A stretch of DNA of 34,175 bases from ANME-2 cluster archaeon (lineage in GTDB: Archaea; Halobacteriota; Methanosarcinia; Methanosarcinales; Methanocomedenaceae). The notes under the pieces were generated by a model, which ran no database searches, was not told the origin of the DNA, and saw only the letters and a list, made by a program, of their open reading frames with translations. The stretch covers positions 1 through 34,175 of the forward strand of contig JAAXOC010000036.1 of NCBI GenBank assembly GCA_014237145.1. The letters run 5' to 3'. Below are positions 7,079 through 14,033 of this stretch, in pieces; position 1 is the first letter of the stretch, and every line of letters starts with the position of its first letter. Made by a program: the position numbers and the translations under genes.

Positions 7079-8314
7079 CTATGCCACCCCCAGGAGTATT
7101 CCTATCAGATGTATCAGTCCACCATAAGCGAATACGACCACTACAAGAACAGCCATTGCTCCAAGCAGCTCTTTCCAGCCCTCTTTCAGCATCATAGCAA
7201 ACGTTGCAACGCATGGGAAGTAGATCGAGACGAGCACAACTGCTGTGATCATCTGATACTCGGTCATCTCGATTACAGAAAGTTGCGCAACCGCAAGGTC
7301 TTTTCTGAGGAACGCAGCGATGAGCGGACCTGCAGTCTCTTTTGGCACGCCGAACCAGCCGACAAAGACCGGAGCGAGCGCATCACCCAGGAACCGGATG
7401 ACTCCGATCTGGTAGAGAACGCCCACTATAGCAGCGCCAAGCAGTACGAATGGGATTGCAACCTTGAAAAATCCTGTGATCCTTCCCCACACCTTCTTTC
7501 CAATATTACTCAGCATCGGTCTCCGGTACGGCGGCACATCGATCAGAAACTCAGGAGCTTTTCCGGGAACGATCTTGTTTAAGATGTAACCGAAGATGAA
7601 GTACCCGATAATCAGATAGAGCAGAATCCAGCCCATAAGACCCGGGATTACATCCTGCATAATCCCGATCTGGGCACCGCATGGGATGAATATGGCAAGG
7701 AGCGTCATCATAATGAACCGTTGCTTCTTTGTCTCAAGGATTCTTGTCGCAGTAACACCTGGCACATTGCACCCGAGTGAGAGGATCGTTGGCACGATCG
7801 CATACCCGTGCAGACCGATCTTGTGCAGCATAGTATCGATGAGGACAGCAAGCCGCGGCATGTACCCGATATCCTCGAGTAGCGCAAGCATCAGGTAGAA
7901 TATGACTATCGCAGGCAGAACAACACCGATTGCAACGAATATGCCCGATGTCAGCACACCAAACGACTCCAGACAGTTATCAGAAAGCACGAACTCACCG
8001 CCCTCAATGCCCCCGGCATCGACCATGATGGCATATAGCCATCCACCCTGCCCCGGGAATACTTCCTGGAGCCATGGCAGCCAGTATGCATCAAATAGTC
8101 TGACAAAGAATCCGTCTGTGAAAAATCCTGCAAACGAACCGAATATGCTCCAGAAAGCATACATGACCGCAATCGCAATGGGTATGCCTGTAAACGGCTT
8201 GACCGTGAGTTCTCCGATCGCATCCTTTAAGGTATGCCTGTATTCTCCAAATGTCACGGTTTGTTTCGCGATCTTATCAATAAGATCCCAGCGCTGATCA
8301 ATAGTCAGTTTCAT
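7079..8314 (-). CDS. feoB: Ferrous iron transporter FeoB, membrane (permease) part
   Basis: A 411-residue polytopic protein equal to the membrane half of FeoB. The Gate/FeoB_C landmarks are present: ILSLGCNVPGVTATRILE (C182), FIPCGAQ (C212) and, near the end, SIYFPCVATFAMML (C368). About ten hydrophobic helices can be traced. It transports Fe2+ across the cytoplasmic membrane. The G-protein domain that is fused to this part in most FeoB proteins is encoded by the separate upstream gene, whose stop overlaps this ATG by four bases (8311-8314), so the two products are expected in fixed ratio. The protein lacks the N-terminal GTPase region entirely, starting MKLTIDQRWDLIDKIA, which corresponds to the linker helix just before the first membrane segment. 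Confidence 0.93.
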   Translation of the reverse strand: MKLTIDQRWDLIDKIAKQTVTFGEYRHTLKDAIGELTVKPFTGIPIAIAVMYAFWSIFGSFAGFFTDGFFVRLFDAYWLPWLQEVFPGQGGWLYAIMVDAGGIEGGEFVLSDNCLESFGVLTSGIFVAIGVVLPAIVIFYLMLALLEDIGYMPRLAVLIDTMLHKIGLHGYAIVPTILSLGCNVPGVTATRILETKKQRFIMMTLLAIFIPCGAQIGIMQDVIPGLMGWILLYLIIGYFIFGYILNKIVPGKAPEFLIDVPPYRRPMLSNIGKKVWGRITGFFKVAIPFVLLGAAIVGVLYQIGVIRFLGDALAPVFVGWFGVPKETAGPLIAAFLRKDLAVAQLSVIEMTEYQMITAVVLVSIYFPCVATFAMMLKEGWKELLGAMAVLVVVVFAYGGLIHLIGILLGVA

Positions 8315-8838
8315 GTCAGGCCTCCCGCGTTCCTGATAATGTCATCGATTTCAACAGGTTTAGCCTCTTTTAGCCTTGATATGAGTTCCTTTATCCCTTC
8401 GCCGCTGATCGCAACAGTCGGAACCACAGGAACATCAAGGATCCGCTGCAGGTTATTGATATCGATCCGGATATTCTTATCAACTGCAGCATCCCACATA
8501 TTGAGTGCGATCACCATTGGATATCCTTCCTCAAGTATTTCCAGTGCCAGATAGACCCCGCGTTCTATTTTGGATGCATCGATAACGCAGATCACCTTCG
8601 CATCCTTATTTTCGTGCAGCATTGCCACAGCAACCTCTTCTGCTTTATCCTTCGGATCAAGAGAGAACGTACCTGGTACATCTATCAGCTCGGCATCCTC
8701 ACCCCCGATCTTCATATATCCTTTTGTAAAATCAACTGTGGTCCCTGGGTAGTTGGACTCGGTGACATTCGCCCCTGTCAAACGGTTGAAGAATACGCGT
8801 TTACCCACATTCGGGTGTCCCATCAGCAAGACTTTCAC
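8311..8838 (-). CDS. feoB: Ferrous iron transporter FeoB, GTPase part, with altered P-loop
   Basis: A 175-residue free-standing FeoB G domain. G1 is GHPNVGKR (7-14), G2 is NYPGTT (T33/T34), G3 is DVPG (53-56), G4 is NMWD (113-116) and G5 is VAISGEG (143-148). A GTP-binding G1 should end in Lys-Ser/Thr, and here the Mg2+-coordinating Ser is Arg14 (codon CGC at 8797-8799). The other motifs are intact. AGC to CGC is a single-base change. The start is GTG at 8836-8838, overlapping the upstream feoA stop by four bases. FeoB G domains bind and slowly hydrolyse GTP to control Fe2+ flux. Whether this one still does so is doubtful. Splitting of FeoB into two genes is seen in some archaea. Confidence 0.9.
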   Translation of the reverse strand: MKVLLMGHPNVGKRVFFNRLTGANVTESNYPGTTVDFTKGYMKIGGEDAELIDVPGTFSLDPKDKAEEVAVAMLHENKDAKVICVIDASKIERGVYLALEILEEGYPMVIALNMWDAAVDKNIRIDINNLQRILDVPVVPTVAISGEGIKELISRLKEAKPVEIDDIIRNAGGLT

Positions 8839-9071
8839 GATTTCGTCTCCACAATGATCTTTTCTGCTATATTCAGTCCAAGGGAGGTGCTTGCCTCATC
8901 AACGACCACAACTACCGGACCCTTCACCGGCTGTTTTGTGATCATCTTCAGCTTCTTGCCAACCCTGATGCCCATTCCAGCCACTTTTTTTCGTAACGTT
9001 CCTTCAATGTCTGTTACGGTTCCTTCTTCTTCGTATTCCATCTCAGATAATTTCTTTTCCATTATTGTCAC
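8835..9071 (-). CDS. feoA: FeoA-domain protein (second of two)
   Basis: A 78-residue SH3-like FeoA protein: EEEGTVTDIEGTLRKKVAGMGIRVGKKLKMI, then KGPVVVVVDEASTSLGLNIAEKIIVE, which ends with the family LGxxxAxKIxV motif. The GTG start at 9069-9071 overlaps the upstream feoA stop by four bases. An in-frame ATG three codons later is an alternative. FeoA interacts with FeoB in the cytoplasm and is needed for full Fe2+ uptake in bacteria. With the first FeoA and the split FeoB it forms the core of the operon. Confidence 0.88.
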   Translation of the reverse strand: MTIMEKKLSEMEYEEEGTVTDIEGTLRKKVAGMGIRVGKKLKMITKQPVKGPVVVVVDEASTSLGLNIAEKIIVETKS

Positions 9072-9298
9072 ACTCTCGTAACCCTGATCTTTTGTGCCAT
9101 CCCGCGCCCGATCGAAAGGACATTTCGATCGACTTCGATCGTGACCGGACCGTTGGTGGATATCACACGCACGATGCTGCCCTCAGAGATTCCTCTAAGG
9201 TTCAGTTTCTGTCTGATCCCGTGACCTCCATCAATATCCATAATTCTGACCGGTTCCCCTGGTTTCATCTGTGAAAGATTTGTATCGTTTAAACGCAT
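9068..9298 (-). CDS. feoA: FeoA-domain protein (first gene of the feo operon)
   Basis: A 76-residue FeoA protein: LSQMKPGEPVRIMDIDGGHGIRQKLNLRGISEGSIVRVI, then PVTIEVDRNVLSIGRGMAQKIRV, with the typical IGRGxAxKIxV end. AAGGTGA lies about eight bases before the ATG at 9296-9298. This is the promoter-proximal gene of a six-gene operon (feoA-feoA-feoB G domain-feoB permease-4-TM protein-feoC-like) in which neighbours overlap by four bases, abut, or are 13 bases apart. Confidence 0.9.
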   Translation of the reverse strand: MRLNDTNLSQMKPGEPVRIMDIDGGHGIRQKLNLRGISEGSIVRVISTNGPVTIEVDRNVLSIGRGMAQKIRVTRV

Positions 9299-9474
9299 CC
9301 TGTTTCACCTTTTAAGATTGTTTTATGGTTGTGATCTGCACCATGTTTATAAAAATATATTATACTTTTATGAAAATATTCACTTCGGGTCATTGTTTGC
9401 AGACCCTTTCATATTGCTTTTTCAAGCAATCCATTCTATCAATTATAATTATCATGCACGTACAGATCCGTATG

Positions 9475-9490
9475 TTTAGGTATCCCTAAA
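9475..9490. promoter_or_regulatory. Palindrome TTTAGG-TATC-CCTAAA, putative DtxR-type operator
   Basis: Perfect 6-bp arms with a four-base spacer. It resembles the DtxR/IdeR consensus (TTAGGTTAG/CTAACCTAA). It lies 177 bases upstream of feoA. Operator function is inferred. Confidence 0.45.
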
Positions 9491-9497
9491 ATAGGCA

Positions 9498-9514
9498 TTA
9501 GGTATGTTAATACC
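9498..9514. promoter_or_regulatory. Inverted repeat TTAGGTAT...ATACC, second putative metal-regulator site
   Basis: GGTAT (9501-9505) and ATACC (9510-9514) form an inverted repeat, preceded by TTA so that the left half reads TTAGGTAT. That is the same half-site as at 9475 and at the dtxR start. Confidence 0.35.
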
Positions 9515-9528
9515 CTGCCCTACAAATG

Positions 9529-9552
9529 TTAGGTAATTGGCAAAAAACCTAA
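9529..9552. promoter_or_regulatory. Inverted repeat TTAGGT-N12-ACCTAA
   Basis: Perfect 6-bp arms (9529-9534 and 9547-9552) with a 12-base spacer. It is the third TTAGG-type site in 80 bases, which makes chance occurrence less likely. Confidence 0.35.
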
Positions 9553-9786
9553 TGCGGTCAAACTGGAAAGTACAATATTGATATAAGGAAAGGGAGTATC
9601 ATAGTTTGCAAGAGGCGAAGTCGAAGCACAAAAAGAGTGGAAGCTGTGGATTTTTCACTGTTTAGAAACTGTTATGAAAATCAGTGCAATCTGTGAAATA
9701 TATGTCTATATTAATCTTGAATTGTTTCATGCTTCATGCATTGGGTATTTGACCAATGTTGTTTTTTTAGCTCAATATTTATCAAG

Positions 9787-11274
9787 TTATACCTCCAATT
9801 CAGATAGCGTTTTTGTGATTTTACTCTCCAGTTCCAGGATTTTCTGCTTGATCACTTCAGGCTTTTCATACTGGATTTCCTCATATTCAATCTCATTATA
9901 CTTGGAAATGCTCAAATCGTAATCATTCTCTTTAATCTCATCAACCGGCACAAAGAAGCATTTTGCTTTCCTGTCTTCATACGTCTCCTTCTCCCTTCTC
10001 CCGAATTTCTCAAGTATATCAGGAATATCCCCTTTCCCATCCATAAACGTCCGCTTGTCATCCAGGCTGTACCCATCTGCGGTCATATCATAGAACCACA
10101 CTTTCTTAGTAGGCTCGCCCTTGGTAAAGAAGAGCACTCCGGTAGACACCCCTGCATAGGGCTTGAACACCCCTGAGGGCATGGAGATTACCGCATCCAG
10201 CCTGCACTCCTCCAGCAGTCTCTTCCGTATGGCTTTATGCGCCCTTGAACTGCCGAAGAGCACCCCGTCGGGCACAATTACCGAACACCTCCCGCCGCTT
10301 TGCAGCATGGTGTACATAAGTTCAAGGAACAATATCTCGGTCTTCTTTGTCTTGATGGTGAACTTGCCGCCAATCTCTGATTCATCTATACTGCCTTTGA
10401 ATGGCGGGTTGGCCAGTACCACTGTGTAATGGTTCTCCTCATCATAGCGGGCTGACAGGGTGTTTATCTGCTTGATGTGGGGGTTGTTGATGCCGTGCAT
10501 CATGAGGTTCATGAGGGAAATGCGGCTCATGGTCTGGTCGAAATCGTAGCCGTGGAGGGTATGTTCCCGCAGCACCTCGTATTGGTCAGGATTCAGCTTA
10601 TCGCCCTTGAAGTTGTATTTATTCCCTTCTTCGTCCACTTTGATAAATTCGGATGAGGTATTGTTTTTCAGGATGTGCTCATTGGAAGCAACCAAAAAGC
10701 CGGCAGTACCGCAGGCAGGGTCGCAGATGATGTCGCCAGGAGAAGGGTTTGCAAGTTCCACCATCATCCTGATTATATGGCGGGGTGTCCTGAACTGGCC
10801 GTTCTTGCCTGCGGTCTTGAGTTCTGAGAGCAGGTATTCGTAGAGGTCGCCCTTGGTGTCCCTGTTCTGCTCTTTGATGTGCATGTCGTTGATTATGCGC
10901 ACGGCTTCAATGAGCAGGGAGGGTGTGGGTATGGCGAATACTGCATCTTTCATGTAGATTTCATAGAGGGAGTCTTCGCCGCCGAGGGTGCGCAGGAAGG
11001 GGAATACTTTGTCCCGCACATGATATAAGATGGTGTCGGCGGGGTAGTTGGACCATTTTGACCATTTGCATTCTTCACTGCCTGTGAAGATTGACTGGTG
11101 GGGTTTGCCTGATAGCTGTGCGTCCTGTTCCCGTGCAATGTCTTCGTCTTCGAGGCGTTTCATGAAGAGGAGGTAGGACATTTGCTCTATGGCCTGGAGG
11201 GGGTTTGAGATGCCTCCACTCCAGAATTTGTCCCAGAGCTGGTTGATCTTGGATTTGAGGGTTGGGTCAAGCAT
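9787..11274 (-). CDS. hsdM: Type I restriction-modification DNA methyltransferase subunit (HsdM)
   Basis: A 495-residue adenine N6 methyltransferase. It has the HsdM N-terminal helical domain (residues ~5-140), the SAM-binding motif DPACGTAGF (185-193), and the catalytic NPPF (289-292). The C-terminal part (ELESKITKTLSELEV) is helical, as expected for contact with HsdS. The frame is uninterrupted. Its partners are the broken hsdS (12411-14030) and hsdR (15594-18347) upstream on the same strand. The fic gene lies between hsdS and hsdM. With a disabled specificity subunit the enzyme is probably an orphan unless another HsdS is supplied. The start codon is preceded by GGTGA. Confidence 0.94.
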   Translation of the reverse strand: MLDPTLKSKINQLWDKFWSGGISNPLQAIEQMSYLLFMKRLEDEDIAREQDAQLSGKPHQSIFTGSEECKWSKWSNYPADTILYHVRDKVFPFLRTLGGEDSLYEIYMKDAVFAIPTPSLLIEAVRIINDMHIKEQNRDTKGDLYEYLLSELKTAGKNGQFRTPRHIIRMMVELANPSPGDIICDPACGTAGFLVASNEHILKNNTSSEFIKVDEEGNKYNFKGDKLNPDQYEVLREHTLHGYDFDQTMSRISLMNLMMHGINNPHIKQINTLSARYDEENHYTVVLANPPFKGSIDESEIGGKFTIKTKKTEILFLELMYTMLQSGGRCSVIVPDGVLFGSSRAHKAIRKRLLEECRLDAVISMPSGVFKPYAGVSTGVLFFTKGEPTKKVWFYDMTADGYSLDDKRTFMDGKGDIPDILEKFGRREKETYEDRKAKCFFVPVDEIKENDYDLSISKYNEIEYEEIQYEKPEVIKQKILELESKITKTLSELEV

Positions 11275-11506
11275 TTGTGTTCACCATTTAGGATTGTTAT
11301 TTTGCAGTTTCATTTTATTTGTTATATTCATACTTCCTTTTACTTTGCGTCCTTCGCGGTCTTTGCGGTGTGCTTTTTATAAATTCACCGCAAAGGACAC
11401 TCACCTCCTACGGAGTTGAGTGCCTGCTACGCCTGTGGGGCGTGCAGGTCGCAAAGATTGTGCTGGATTGGTATGTAATGCTAACACCGAACTTTTTACC
11501 GCCCGG
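11275..11506. repeat. Degenerate GCAAAG inverted repeat (copy 2) between hsdM and fic
   Basis: CTTTGCGGTG (11361-11370) and CACCGCAAAG (11386-11395) pair around a 15-base loop. A further CTTTGCG starts at 11344, and a CGCAAAG lies at 11452-11458. The right arm is interrupted by about 55 bases that contain their own small hairpin (ACTCA...TGAGT, about 11399-11423). No gene is present. Confidence 0.65.
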
Positions 11507-12394
11507 TTATTTGAGATAGTTCTTGTATTCTTTCAGGTATCTCCTGAAAAACCACTGTGAAAATATGGTATCGTCCTGTTTGGTCTGGGACCTTTCCAGT
11601 GCATTATAATACCCTGTCCTTGTTTCATAGTGGATATTGAGCATTAGGTAATCGTGTCTGTGCAATACAAGGTTCATCATGAGCCTGCTGATTCTTCCGT
11701 TGCCGTCAGCAAAGGGGTGGATCGTCACGAGTTTCAGGTGGACAAGGGCTGCCAGTTCCACTGGGTGCATGTTGTTCCTGTTCTTATTGTACCATTTGAA
11801 ATAGTCCATGAGTAACGGGTGTATTTCTGCCGGGAACGGTGGCATGAACTTGCTTCCTGAGATAGCTATCTGGTGCGACCTGATGAGCCCGGCAATGTCA
11901 GCTTTTGTGTCCTTGAATAGTTTTTTGTGGAAATACAATACGGTATTGAATGATAGGTCTTTTTTGTAATCCAGCATTTCGTAGAATGTATTCCTGTGGA
12001 TTTCGGTTTCTTTTACGTCGCTTAAGGGGCGGGCAGCAGGGGTTATGCCTTTTTCAAGGAGGTCTGCTGTTTCCCTGAGTGTGAGGGTTGAGCCTTCGAT
12101 GCGGTTGGTGTCATAGGTAAACCTGTTGGCGAATGTTTCCAGTTCCTTTTCCCTTGCTGTGGGGGGTGTTCTTTGTGCTTCTTCCTGGAATTGTGTGCGG
12201 ATTTTGTCGAATTTGGTAAACCACCGCCCGGTATAGACTTCGGACCGAAGCTGCTGTTTTAATTCTTCGATGTTTTTGGGTAGTGTTCTTCCCAGGTATT
12301 TTTCTTTTTTGTGTACTTTGCCACCCTCGCGGTAGCTGTGCTCAAGGTAGTAGTATTGCTCTTTTCCGACTGTTTTTTTCCTGATGGATGGCAT
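11507..12394 (-). CDS. Fic family protein inside the type I R-M locus
   Basis: A 295-residue Fic protein. Residues ~10-36 form a conserved lead (YYYLEHSYREGGKVHKKEKYLG). The inhibitory motif is TNRIEG (96-101), so this is a class II-like Fic. The active loop HPFADGNGR (226-234) is complete, and the docking flap is near AISGSKFMPPFP. It is shorter than the Fic protein at 1504-2664 and lacks a C-terminal HTH. The gene starts 16 bases after the former end of hsdS and lies upstream of hsdM, so it was probably part of the hsd operon. Fic genes are found inside other hsd loci, but their task there is not established to my knowledge. The reading frame is intact although its neighbours are broken. 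Confidence 0.9.
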   Translation of the reverse strand: MPSIRKKTVGKEQYYYLEHSYREGGKVHKKEKYLGRTLPKNIEELKQQLRSEVYTGRWFTKFDKIRTQFQEEAQRTPPTAREKELETFANRFTYDTNRIEGSTLTLRETADLLEKGITPAARPLSDVKETEIHRNTFYEMLDYKKDLSFNTVLYFHKKLFKDTKADIAGLIRSHQIAISGSKFMPPFPAEIHPLLMDYFKWYNKNRNNMHPVELAALVHLKLVTIHPFADGNGRISRLMMNLVLHRHDYLMLNIHYETRTGYYNALERSQTKQDDTIFSQWFFRRYLKEYKNYLK

Positions 12395-12410
12395 GGTTGT
12401 TGTATTGTCC

Positions 12411-12534
12411 CTACATATTGATAAGATTTTGGTTATTTTGCATATGTGTAGGGGTAACTGGAAGTTGGGTGGTTAGTTCTCCGCGAAAGGCTTGTTGCAT
12501 GAGGGTGTTGAAAAGGTCTTCGAGATGCTGGCAG
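12411..12534 (-). pseudogene. hsdS: hsdS, C-terminal end, separated from the rest by an insertion
   Basis: This minus-strand frame reads CQHLEDLFNTLMQQAFRGEL, then a short tail to the TAG at 12411-12413. The sequence LFxSLMQxAFRGEL is the characteristic end of many HsdS proteins. It begins at the target-site duplication of the inserted element (12535-12787). If the element and one duplication copy (259 bases in all) are removed, it joins in frame to the upstream fragment, giving QTQSC-QHLEDLF. Confidence 0.8.
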
Positions 12535-12787
12535 CTCACTTTCCGCAGGTATCTGTAAATTTTAAATAATTTCTCATGATAGTGGTTTACATATTTCTAA
12601 AATATTATATTTATATTGTGAATACCTAAAAGATATGTTTTGAATATATGATTTGCCAATTTCGGCAGAAAATATACATGCATTTTTTCAAACCATTTAT
12701 CTAAATATACAGAAAACCACAATCATTAGGCATCATTCAATGTTTAAAAAAAAGATTTGTTTTCAAAGTATACCTGCGGAATATAAG
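12535..12787. mobile_element. MITE-like 253-bp insertion in hsdS
   Basis: The ends are imperfect 18-bp terminal inverted repeats (12535-12552 and 12770-12787) identical at 15 of 18 positions, including a perfect 12-bp core TTCCGCAGGTAT / ATACCTGCGGAA. TGGCAG lies directly on both sides (12529-12534 and 12788-12793), as expected of a 6-bp target-site duplication. Subterminal inverted repeats (12576-12588 and 12714-12726) match at 12 of 13 positions. The interior is very AT-rich and has no meaningful coding frame, so a transposase would have to act in trans. Removing 259 bases restores the hsdS frame exactly. I do not recognise the family. Confidence 0.85.
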
Positions 12788-12936
12788 TGGCAGGATTGGG
12801 TTTGGTATTTTCGTATTTGTTCGTCCTTTTCTACGATATTAACAAATTCATCCTGAATTTCGATTGGAGGTACGGTTATATTAATCAAACTGAATTTTTT
12901 CATTGATATATTATACATTGAATCACTAGTTCCTGT
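12763..12936 (-). pseudogene. hsdS: hsdS, continuation of the second target-recognition half after a nonsense codon
   Basis: Directly after the TAA at 12937-12939, in the same frame, the translation reads TGTSDSMYNISMKKFSLINITVPPIEIQDEFVNIVEK. This is the standard HsdS conserved-region signature (TGTSxSMxNIS...PxPPxxxQxxIV). The frame enters the inserted element at 12787 and stops at 12763-12765. Confidence 0.8.
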
Positions 12937-13320
12937 TTAAAGTGCCAATATTCTTTTTCTAATGGCAGAGTGGCTTAATACAAATTTTAAATATTCAGGC
13001 AACATATACTTTTTTTCAACTTTTATTTTCCATAATTTATCAGGCAACAATAAGAAAGGATAATTTTCTGTTATTAGGCATGTAGCACCAACAAGTTCTA
13101 GGGTATTTGCTCTGCTAAACAAAACATCCCTTTTTTCAGGAGTAACAATTTTTTTCAAATCCTTCTCATTGATTACTTTGCATTCTTTCGGTAAAAAAAC
13201 ACCACTTGCTACAGCACTTACTTTCAATACTGCAAACTCATTTTTTAGACGAGGTTTAGATTCTCCGTTAACGCTCCATCCAGCTTGAATATCTACTAGA
13301 ACTTCTCTTATTTTTTTCAT
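12937..13320 (-). pseudogene. hsdS: hsdS, second target-recognition domain fragment
   Basis: A 127-residue fragment, KKIREVLVDIQAGWSVNGESKPRLKNEFAVLKVSAV...MLPEYLKFVLSHSAIRKRILAL, which is HsdS target-recognition domain 2. It ends at an in-frame TAA exactly where relatives continue with A-TGTSxSM, and that continuation follows directly (12763-12936). Its ATG overlaps the stop of the first half. The gap between halves looks like a one-base deletion: TGG to TG in the usual MFGDPVxNPxGW sequence. The ATG may be used by translational coupling, but the product would lack the central and terminal conserved regions in the normal arrangement. Confidence 0.78.
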
Positions 13321-14030
13321 CCCATCGGATTCTTCACCGGGTCCCCAAACATCTCCAAAAAAGTGCTTTTCAAAAACTCATCGGTCAGCTCATCAGCTTC
13401 TCTTCTCCACCCCTTGAGCTTTTCAGCTTTTTCAAGAATGGCAACGATTTTCTTTTGAGTGGGGAGGGGCGGGAGAAATATTTCTATTTTTTTTAGTTTA
13501 GATAACGGGATGAATTTTTGGTTACCCTCCCCAGCAATATTCAATAATACTTTACGTGTCGGCTCATATTTCAGATAATATTTAAGGTATTTATTTGAAA
13601 TTATTTCTCTTTTCAATTTGAATAAAGCAACATTTTTTATACCAAATTCAATGTCACTATCTACTATTGTTGGCTTCCCAATTGTTCCTATTTTTGAATA
13701 TAAAATATCTCCTTTTTCAGGCTTAGATCTTTTAATAATCTGTTCATGTTGCTCTCTTGTAATATATAATACATTTTTGAAAGAAATTCCCTCATCTTTA
13801 AGATCCTTTGAAGTAATCAGAGGAACTCCTTCTTTCTTATCTACAAGAGGTGTTTTATCGTGTGTTCCATCAGTAATGAGCGTACAAACATATTCTAATT
13901 TCTTCGATTCAAAACCTTTCGGGAAATCATTTTGCCTGTACATTCCCAGCACCTTGAACCCCAGCCTCTCATAGAAACACATGGATTCGGGTTTGTAATC
14001 TACAGTAAGATACCGGCAGCAGAATTGCAT
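13317..14030 (-). pseudogene. hsdS: hsdS first half fused in frame to a GNAT acetyltransferase C-terminal remnant
   Basis: Residues ~1-30 (CCRYLTVDYKPESMCFYERLGFKVLG) match the C-terminal end of GNAT acetyltransferases (...LTVDxxPESxxFYERLGF). From about residue 35 the protein is an HsdS first target-recognition domain (FESKKLEYVCTLITDGTHDKTPL), followed by the central conserved region (IFLPPLPTQKKIVAILEKAEKLKGWRREADELTDEFLKSTFLEMFGDPVKNPMG). The frame stops at TGA 13317-13319. The upstream part of the GNAT gene is absent, and the DUF3307 stop lies three bases before the ATG. HsdS recognises the DNA target of the R-M complex. A half-HsdS of this size might dimerise, but no sign shows that this happens here. 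Confidence 0.75.
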
Positions 14031-14033
14031 GCA

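Larger units (their letters stand above)
9299..9786. other. Gene-free stretch: feo promoter region
   Basis: No gene is visible between feoA and hsdM. On the minus strand an AT-rich TATA region (TATAATATATTTTTATAAAC, 9344-9363) lies about 50 bases before feoA. Three TTAGG-type inverted repeats at 9475-9552 lie further upstream and are listed separately. Bases 9560-9780 contain nothing I recognise. Confidence 0.5.

Noticed and set aside
12653-12856. 67-residue open frame on the plus strand
   Set aside because: It spans the edge of the MITE-like element and hsdS antisense; AT-rich chance frame.
13317-13320. ATGA overlap as proof of a natural two-gene HsdS
   Set aside because: The protein halves join at a conserved NPMG-W position with a one-base loss, and further lesions follow; decay explains it better, though coupling is not excluded.
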